Source of the DNA: Streptomyces sennicomposti
GTDB lineage: Bacteria > Actinomycetota > Actinomycetes > Streptomycetales > Streptomycetaceae
Reading direction: 5' to 3'
Assembly: GCF_019890635.1 (NCBI RefSeq)
Contig: NZ_JAIOAB010000007.1
Coordinates: forward strand, 62,001-126,000
DNA: 64,000 nt
Shown here: positions 58,805-64,000 of the stretch, piece after piece
Position numbering within the stretch: the first letter of the stretch is position 1
Layout of the letters: the number at the start of each line of letters is the position of its first letter
The notes under the pieces: generated by a model
Told to the model about the DNA's origin: nothing
The model's database searches: none
Seen by the model: only the letters and a program-made list of their open reading frames with translations
Translations under genes and position numbers: made by a program

Positions 58805-61800
58805 ATGAGACCCCTTCACACGAGGCGACGGCCGGGACACGCGCGGTGGCGGGCGTCCGCCGCCGCCCTGGGGACGGCCGCCGCGGTCACGCTGTCCGGT
58901 GCGGGAACCGCGTCGGCGGCGACACAGACACAGACATCGACATCCGCGTCCGCCATCGCATCCGCATTCACATCCGCGTCCGCGTCGGGGCACGGTGCGC
59001 ACGCCCGGCGCGCTCCCGTCGTGAAGTCGGGCGACGCCCGTTTCGAAGTCCTGTCGCCGACGCTGATCCGCACCGAGTACGCGGGCGACGGCGCGTTCGT
59101 CGACGCGGCCACCTTCAACGCGGTCGGCCGCGACGACTTCGCCCCGGCCGCCTACACCACCGAGACGACCGACGGCTGGCTGACCATCAGGACGAGCGCG
59201 CTGACCCTGCGCTACCGGGTGGGCTCAGGACCGTTCGACGCCCGCAATCTCTCGGTGCGGTTGACGGCGGGCGGCGCCCCGGTCACCGCCACGCCCTGGC
59301 AGCGGCTGTCCTGTGCGCTCGGCCGGCTGTGCGAGGCGGAGAGCCTGCGGCTCGACGGTCTGTCCGTGGCCTCCGACCACACCGGCCACACCGGTGCCGG
59401 CTTCGCCGCGGGATTCGCGACCAGCGGCAGCTCGGCGACCGCTGACATCGTTGTCGACAGCGCCGGGACGTACCAATTCGCTCTCCGCTACGCCAACTCC
59501 CTCGGCGGCGACGGCAGGAACGAGGCCCGGACGCTGACCCTCACGGTCGACGGGGGCGCACGGCAGACGGTGACGCTGCCGGCCACGGCCGACTGGAACA
59601 CCTGGAAGCTCGCCACCGCGAACGTCGCGCTCGGAGCGGGCCACCACACGATCGCGCTCACCCGCACCGCCTCCGACACCGGGAACGTCAACGTCGACAG
59701 CGTCGCGCTGGTGCGCCCCGGCGACCCGTACCCGGCGGTGTCCACCACGGCGATCACCGACTGTGCGCTCGGCGTGAGTTGCGAGGCGGAGGCCGGGCGG
59801 GCCGCCGGCACCGCGACCAGCGCCACCGACCACCGGGGTTACGCGGGCGCCGGGTTCGTCGCCGAGCTGAACCAGGGATCGAGCCTGACCACGCACCTGG
59901 TCGAGGTGCCCGCCGACGGCACGTACACCCTGCGGGTGCGCTACGCCAACGGCACCGGCGGCGACGGACGCCACCAGACCCGTACCGCCTCGGTGACGGC
60001 GGGCGCGGCCACCGGCACGCTGACGCTGCCCGCGACGAAGGACTGGGACGACTGGCAGACCGCCTCGGTGCCGGTGGCCCTGAAGGCGGGCGAGAACGAT
60101 GTCACGCTCGGCTGCCCCGCCCCGGACAGCTGCCACGTCAACCTGGACACCGTCTCCGTGACCGCCGCCGGCGCCGCCGCCCCGCAGCCGCACATCGCGC
60201 TCGGCGGCTACCGCCGCGGTCTGGACGGCGTGACGGGCCAGGGCGACGCCCCGGCGACCACGCCCGGCCTGCTGAACAAGGACGGCTGGTACCTGCTGGA
60301 CGACACCCCGTCGGCGCTCTACGACACGGCGACGCGGAAGGTGACACCGCGGCCCGCGCACAACGGCCAGCCCTACCAGGACGGTTACGTCTTCGGCTAC
60401 GGGCACGACTACAAGCAGGGCCTCACCGATCTCGCCACGCTCACGGGTCCGCCAGCACTGCTGCCCCGATGGGCGTACGGCGTCTGGTACTCGGAGTACA
60501 TCGACCGCACCGCGGCCGACTACGAGGACACCATCCTGCCCGCCTTCCGGTCCGAAGGCGTCCCGCTGGACGTGCTGGTGACCGACACGGACTACAAAGC
60601 CGTGAACAACTGGAGCGGTTGGGAGATCGACGCCGGAAAGTTCCCCGATCCGAAGGGGTTCTTCGACTGGTCGGCGACGCAGGGCCTGCACAACACGCTC
60701 AACGTGCACCCGAGCATCCTCGCCTCCGATCCGCAGTTCGCGCGGGCGCAGGCCACGGCCAAGGGCAAGCTGACGAAGGGCGGTTGCGCCTCGGGCGCCT
60801 CGGTCGAGAACAACTGCTACACCTTCGACTTCGGCGACCCCGACCAGCTCAAGGCCTATCTGGATCTGCACCGGACCATGGACGAGCAGGGCAACGACTT
60901 CTGGTGGCTCGACTGGTGCTGCGACTCCTCGCAGTCGTCCCTGCCGGGTGTGACGCCGGACGCCTGGATCAACCAGCAGTACGCCGGCCTCACCGGCGAG
61001 ACCCTCGGCCGCGGCTTCGTCCTCTCCCGCGCCTACGGCTCCCTGCAGGCGGGCGGTTACAGCGGTCAGCAGGCGCTGCCGACCGGACCGTGGGCGGACA
61101 AGCGCACCACCGTGCACTTCACCGGCGACACCTCCTCCACCTGGGGCACCCTGAAGCTGGAGGTCGGCTACACCCCGGGCGAGTCCGCCGCGACCGGGAT
61201 GGCCGCGGTCACCCATGACATCGGCGGCCACAACGACACGACGGGACTGACCGGTTCGGAGACCTACACCGACGGCGGGCAGACCCGCACCACGCACAAG
61301 CTGCCCGACGACCTGTACGCCCGCTGGGTGCAGTTCGGCGCGTTCCAGCCGATCGACCGCCTGCACAGCAACCACAGCGACCGGCTGCCCTGGCAGTACG
61401 GCGACCAGGCGCGGAAGTCCGCCGACGCGTTCCTCAACCTCCGCGAGAACCTGGTGCCGTACACCTACTCGCTGGCCGAGGAGGCGAACCGCACCGGCGT
61501 GCCGATCGTCCGTCCCACCTACCTGGAGTATCCGGACGAACCCGAGGCCTACACCGCCGCGGGCGGCGAGTACTTCTACGGCTCCGACGTGCTGGTCGCC
61601 CCGGTGACGACGCCGGGGACGACCGCGACCACCTCGGTGTGGTTCCCGCCCGGCCGATGGACCGACTACTTCACCGGCAAGACCTACCAGGGCGGCACCA
61701 CCCAGGACATCACCACGAGCCTGGACACCATGCCGGTGTTCCTCAGGGCCGGCGGCATCCTGCCGACCCGCACCCACGACGTGACCGCCGACGACAAGGC

Positions 61801-62161
61801 CCCGCTGACCGACGTCACCCTGACCGTCGCCGCCGGCGCCCCGGGGACGACGAGCCTCTACGAGGACGACGGCGAAGCCGCCCCCGGCAAGGCCCGCAGC
61901 GCCACCACGACCATCCGGTACGCGGAGTCCGGCGGCCGTCACACCCTGACGATCGGCCCCGCGAAGGGCTCCTTCCCCGGCCAGGTCAAGGACCGCCGCT
62001 GGACCGTCTCCGTCGTCGGCGCCGAGCCCCCGACCCGCGTCACGGCCGCCGGCCTGCGCCTCCCGTCCCATGCCTACCGCTGGAACGCCACCACCCACAC
62101 CCTGACGATCACCCTCCCCCACCACTCCACCCACACCCCGCTCACCGTCGCCTACCAGTAG
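58805..62161 (+). CDS. Secreted GH31 alpha-glucosidase with two CBM35-like modules
   Basis: 1118 residues from ATG 58805. A long signal region with an Ala/Ser/Thr-rich SASAIASAFTSASASG stretch is followed by the GH31 N-terminal beta domain, interrupted by two ~130-residue CBM35-like lectin modules (ALGRLCEAESLRLDGL and ALGVSCEAEAGRAAG mark their starts). The catalytic barrel follows, with GVWYSEYID, the nucleophile Asp703 in WWLDWCCD and later FTGDTSSTWGTL with the acid/base region. It would hydrolyse alpha-glucosides, perhaps isomalto- or nigero-type polymers, outside the cell. Its end overlaps the convergent peptidase gene by 20 bp. Confidence 0.9.
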   Translation: MRPLHTRRRPGHARWRASAAALGTAAAVTLSGAGTASAATQTQTSTSASAIASAFTSASASGHGAHARRAPVVKSGDARFEVLSPTLIRTEYAGDGAFVDAATFNAVGRDDFAPAAYTTETTDGWLTIRTSALTLRYRVGSGPFDARNLSVRLTAGGAPVTATPWQRLSCALGRLCEAESLRLDGLSVASDHTGHTGAGFAAGFATSGSSATADIVVDSAGTYQFALRYANSLGGDGRNEARTLTLTVDGGARQTVTLPATADWNTWKLATANVALGAGHHTIALTRTASDTGNVNVDSVALVRPGDPYPAVSTTAITDCALGVSCEAEAGRAAGTATSATDHRGYAGAGFVAELNQGSSLTTHLVEVPADGTYTLRVRYANGTGGDGRHQTRTASVTAGAATGTLTLPATKDWDDWQTASVPVALKAGENDVTLGCPAPDSCHVNLDTVSVTAAGAAAPQPHIALGGYRRGLDGVTGQGDAPATTPGLLNKDGWYLLDDTPSALYDTATRKVTPRPAHNGQPYQDGYVFGYGHDYKQGLTDLATLTGPPALLPRWAYGVWYSEYIDRTAADYEDTILPAFRSEGVPLDVLVTDTDYKAVNNWSGWEIDAGKFPDPKGFFDWSATQGLHNTLNVHPSILASDPQFARAQATAKGKLTKGGCASGASVENNCYTFDFGDPDQLKAYLDLHRTMDEQGNDFWWLDWCCDSSQSSLPGVTPDAWINQQYAGLTGETLGRGFVLSRAYGSLQAGGYSGQQALPTGPWADKRTTVHFTGDTSSTWGTLKLEVGYTPGESAATGMAAVTHDIGGHNDTTGLTGSETYTDGGQTRTTHKLPDDLYARWVQFGAFQPIDRLHSNHSDRLPWQYGDQARKSADAFLNLRENLVPYTYSLAEEANRTGVPIVRPTYLEYPDEPEAYTAAGGEYFYGSDVLVAPVTTPGTTATTSVWFPPGRWTDYFTGKTYQGGTTQDITTSLDTMPVFLRAGGILPTRTHDVTADDKAPLTDVTLTVAAGAPGTTSLYEDDGEAAPGKARSATTTIRYAESGGRHTLTIGPAKGSFPGQVKDRRWTVSVVGAEPPTRVTAAGLRLPSHAYRWNATTHTLTITLPHHSTHTPLTVAYQ

Positions 62162-62894
62162 CGGCCGCGCCCGCCTCACCCCCGCCGAGCAACCTGCACG
62201 GCAGCGCCCGCTCCCGCGCCCCCTGGCCCGCCTCCGCCCACACCCGGCGGAGGCGGGCCTTCGGAGTCCGGGAGACCGCCTCTTCGAGCCGGCCGTCCGC
62301 GAAGAGCGCCCCCACCCCGTCCTCGACCGCCCACCCGGCGGACAGCCGGCCGGTGGCCACGGCCTCCCGGTAGGAGTCGCGGCGGCCCGGTTCGCTGTCG
62401 TAGTGCGGACACACCGAGCCCGGCAGGATGCCCAGTCCGTCCCGCAGGAACGTCAACGGCCCGAAGGAATCGGTGTGCGAGCCCTCCAGCCAGCAGTTGG
62501 CGCCGGCGCTGATTCCACACAGCAGCGTCCCGCGGTCACACGCCTCGCGCAGCAGCCGGTCGACTCCGTGCACCCGCCAGACGGCCAACAGATTGGCGGT
62601 GTTGCCGCCGCCGACGTAGACGACGTCCTGACCGAGCAGATACGTCCGCAGCGCCTCGTCGTCCAACTCCCGCCGGAACAAGCGCAGTACGGACGGTTCG
62701 CAGTCGCGCGACCGGAAGGCGGTCAGGAACTGATCGATGTACGCGGGCGCGTCGCCGCTGGCGGTGGGGACGAAGCACACCCTGGGGCGAGGGCTCCTCG
62801 CCCGGCCCAGCAGCCAGTCGTCCAGCAGCCCGTCCTCGTCCGTGGAGAAGCCCCCGCCGAGAAGCGCGACCCGACGAGTCGGAACGACCACCAT
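62142..62894 (-). CDS. Peptidase S51 (dipeptidase E/cyanophycinase-like)
   Basis: 250 residues; GGAGG eight bases before ATG 62894. GGGFSTDEDGLLDDWLL at the start, VYVGGGNTANLLAVW, the nucleophile Ser in LCGISAGANCW and the region CPHYDSEP with a His. Cytosolic; hydrolyses Asp-X dipeptides or related substrates. The C-terminal ~25 residues are weakly conserved and overlap the end of the glucosidase gene on the other strand. Confidence 0.88.
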   Translation of the reverse strand: MVVVPTRRVALLGGGFSTDEDGLLDDWLLGRARSPRPRVCFVPTASGDAPAYIDQFLTAFRSRDCEPSVLRLFRRELDDEALRTYLLGQDVVYVGGGNTANLLAVWRVHGVDRLLREACDRGTLLCGISAGANCWLEGSHTDSFGPLTFLRDGLGILPGSVCPHYDSEPGRRDSYREAVATGRLSAGWAVEDGVGALFADGRLEEAVSRTPKARLRRVWAEAGQGARERALPCRLLGGGEAGAAATGRRR

Positions 62895-63012
62895 GCCAGT
62901 GCCTCCTGCCGCTGCGTCGAAGCGGGTCGGTGCGCACCTTGCCGCTCCGCGGCCGTCCTCCGCAACCGGATATGTCCGCGGCGGCGGGGCCGGTGGTGTG
63001 GTCGTCGGGCTC

Positions 63013-63447
63013 CTACCGTACGGAGCAGTAGAGGCCGGCTTTCTGGTCGACGGCCGTGCGGGCCAGGGCGGCGAGGTCGGCGAGATGGGCGACCGCATCG
63101 GCCTCCCCGATGGCTTCGCCGTCGGCCCGCCGCAGGCGCGACCACTCGGCCGCCGTCTCCGCGAGCCGCCGCGGTTCCGTGGTCGCGAGCAGGCTCCGCA
63201 GGCGCTCCGAGACGACGAAGACGTAGTGGCCGTCGTTCGTGATCTCGGTCAGCACCCTCGGCCCACCGCGCCGCATCAGTTCGCGCGGGTCGTCTCCGGT
63301 GAGGAGACCTTCCCATTCGGCCGCGGCGTCCGCGGGATCGTAGTCGCCGACGGGAACGGTCGGGAACACCCTGCGCGGGCTGAAGCCCTTCACCTCGGCG
63401 GCTGACAGGTCGTCGGGTGCCACGAAGAAGTCCGCCCAGTCGCCCAT
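63013..63447 (-). CDS. Hypothetical cytosolic protein
   Basis: 144 residues from ATG 63447 (upstream ATG 63483 possible). DWADFFVAPDDLSAAEVKGFSPRRVF, then a helical segment rich in Arg and Glu (LRSLLATTEPRRLAETAAEWSRLRR) and HLADLAALARTAVDQ. It may bind a protein or an immunity target; no known domain is certain. Confidence 0.6.
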   Translation of the reverse strand: MGDWADFFVAPDDLSAAEVKGFSPRRVFPTVPVGDYDPADAAAEWEGLLTGDDPRELMRRGGPRVLTEITNDGHYVFVVSERLRSLLATTEPRRLAETAAEWSRLRRADGEAIGEADAVAHLADLAALARTAVDQKAGLYCSVR

Positions 63448-63489
63448 CCGGGCATTCTGCCAGGCGTCCGGGACGGACGGCATCGGGGG

Positions 63490-63730
63490 ACGGGGGCGGG
63501 GACGGGGCGTGGGCGTTGCCGGTGGCCGGTTCCCGCGTGGGCGTCCGGCGTATCCGCCGTATCCCCCGTATCCGCCGTCCCCCCTATCCGCCGTATCCGC
63601 CCGGCTGCCTCGCCGAGGCTTCCGACGCGGACGGTCGGAGCCGACCGGGTCGGTCCGGGCCGGTCCGGTTGGGCCGGGTCGGTCCGGGTCGGGCCGGTTG
63701 GGTCGATCCGGTCCGGTCGGGCCGGGCGTA
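63490..63730. repeat. Short CCGTATCCGC and GGTCCGG(G)CCGG repeats
   Basis: Two blocks: 63550-63600 with CGTATCC/CCGCCG units and 63650-63730 with GGTCGGTCC/GGGCCGG units. No gene in the 340-bp gap. Confidence 0.65.
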
Positions 63731-63812
63731 GGCCACCTGGCTCACTGTGGCGGCGTGCATCGCCGGTGCGGGTGACGTGGCGTGCTTCCCTCGTGCCAGG
63801 AGGCATATGACA

Positions 63813-63950
63813 ATGGCTGACACGCGATCGCAGGTACCCCCCTTCCCCGCCGCTCACGTCCCGGCGTCGCCGGCCGGCCACCACGGCCTCGGCACCCTCG
63901 TCCACCGGGCCGCCCGCCGACGCCGGGAGGAGTGGGCCCATGACCGCTGA
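63813..63950 (+). CDS. Very small protein, coupled to the next gene
   Basis: 45 residues (MADTRSQVPPFPAAHV ... RRRREEWAHDR), AGGAGG nine bases before ATG 63813 (ATG 63807 is too close). Its stop lies inside the first codons of the next gene (11-bp overlap). Pro/His-rich, basic C-terminus, no family known. Confidence 0.55.
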   Translation: MADTRSQVPPFPAAHVPASPAGHHGLGTLVHRAARRRREEWAHDR

Positions 63951-64000
63951 CGAGGACAGCGTCGTCTGCGCGTTCGACTACAGCGAGGCGCTGGAGTTCG
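63940..64000 (+). CDS. Start of a cytosolic protein, cut by window end
   Basis: MTADEDSVVCAFDYSEALEF, ATG 63940 with GGGAGGAG ten bases upstream and overlapping the previous stop. Only 20 residues are visible, too little for a family. Confidence 0.6.
   Translation, partial: MTADEDSVVCAFDYSEALEF

Noticed and set aside
1..64000. tRNA, rRNA, integrase, attachment sites or complete IS elements
   Set aside because: None could be recognised; the pseudogene junctions have no flanking terminal inverted repeats that would indicate a transposon.

Overview
The window is chromosomal DNA of a Streptomyces or a very close relative. GC is very high, third codon positions are almost all G/C, GTG starts are frequent, and the gene families are typical of the genus (SMI1/KNR4, DUF5133, YwqG, NB-ARC/TPR proteins, Acg-type nitroreductase, CBS-BON proteins, actinobacterial iron box). 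No rRNA, tRNA, complete insertion sequence or CRISPR array was seen. The gene mix (secreted hydrolases, toxins, stress genes, decayed remnants, many minisatellite-like arrays) suggests an accessory or chromosome-arm region.

Layout. 0-3.2 kb: end of a GH5 glycosidase, a lipoprotein that appears to start at ATT, a chimeric pseudogene (MFS transporter joined to a luciferase-like monooxygenase) and dense tandem repeats. 3.2-6.8 kb: FUSC and PAP2 membrane proteins, coupled by a GTGA overlap. 7.2-13.3 kb: Cache-domain sensor and GntR regulator, divergent from a complete spermidine/putrescine-type ABC transporter. 13.4-16.2 kb: an NLR-like STAND ATPase (NB-ARC plus TPRs) with an N-terminal amyloid-like motif, facing a small helical protein that carries the matching motif at its C-terminus. 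This is a probable amyloid-signalling immunity or cell-death pair. 16.4-20.9 kb: VOC protein, two small membrane proteins, a methyltransferase, an MFS exporter and a divergent HxlR regulator fused to a peroxiredoxin domain. 21.4-27.6 kb: a 1657-residue secreted polymorphic toxin (ricin-type lectin, long Ala-rich coiled coil, Hint, RNase A-like tip) with its immunity gene and a small secreted protein. 27.8-34.5 kb: iron-box-controlled DUF2470 protein, VWA protein, XRE regulator/SDR pair, YwqG protein, and a patatin lipase coupled to an acyltransferase.

34.6-37.8 kb: a reactive-sulfur operon (persulfide dioxygenase-rhodanese fusion, TauE/SafE exporter, rhodanese) behind two mirror-image CsoR/CstR-type operators. 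38-40 kb: small proteins and an ArsR-like regulator with palindromic sites. 40-50.3 kb: a dormancy/hypoxia-type island whose families match the mycobacterial DosR regulon: four universal stress proteins, two CBS-BON proteins, an Acg-like nitroreductase, an Rv1733c-like membrane protein, plus a cation/H+ antiporter and a DUF4396 protein. Its two control regions carry clustered GGGCC-N4-GGCCC-like palindromes. 50.4-52.9 kb: CLC chloride channel with CBS domains and a MarR regulator. 53-64 kb: a decayed lutBC remnant, a small secreted protein, a second VOC protein, DUF5133 and zinc-ribbon proteins, a GNAT-AAA+ fusion, a SMI1/KNR4 protein, a secreted GH31 glucosidase with two CBM35-like modules, an S51 peptidase, and the start of a coupled gene pair cut by the window end.

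All functional names come from motif and family recognition by eye. No database search, structure prediction or experiment was available.
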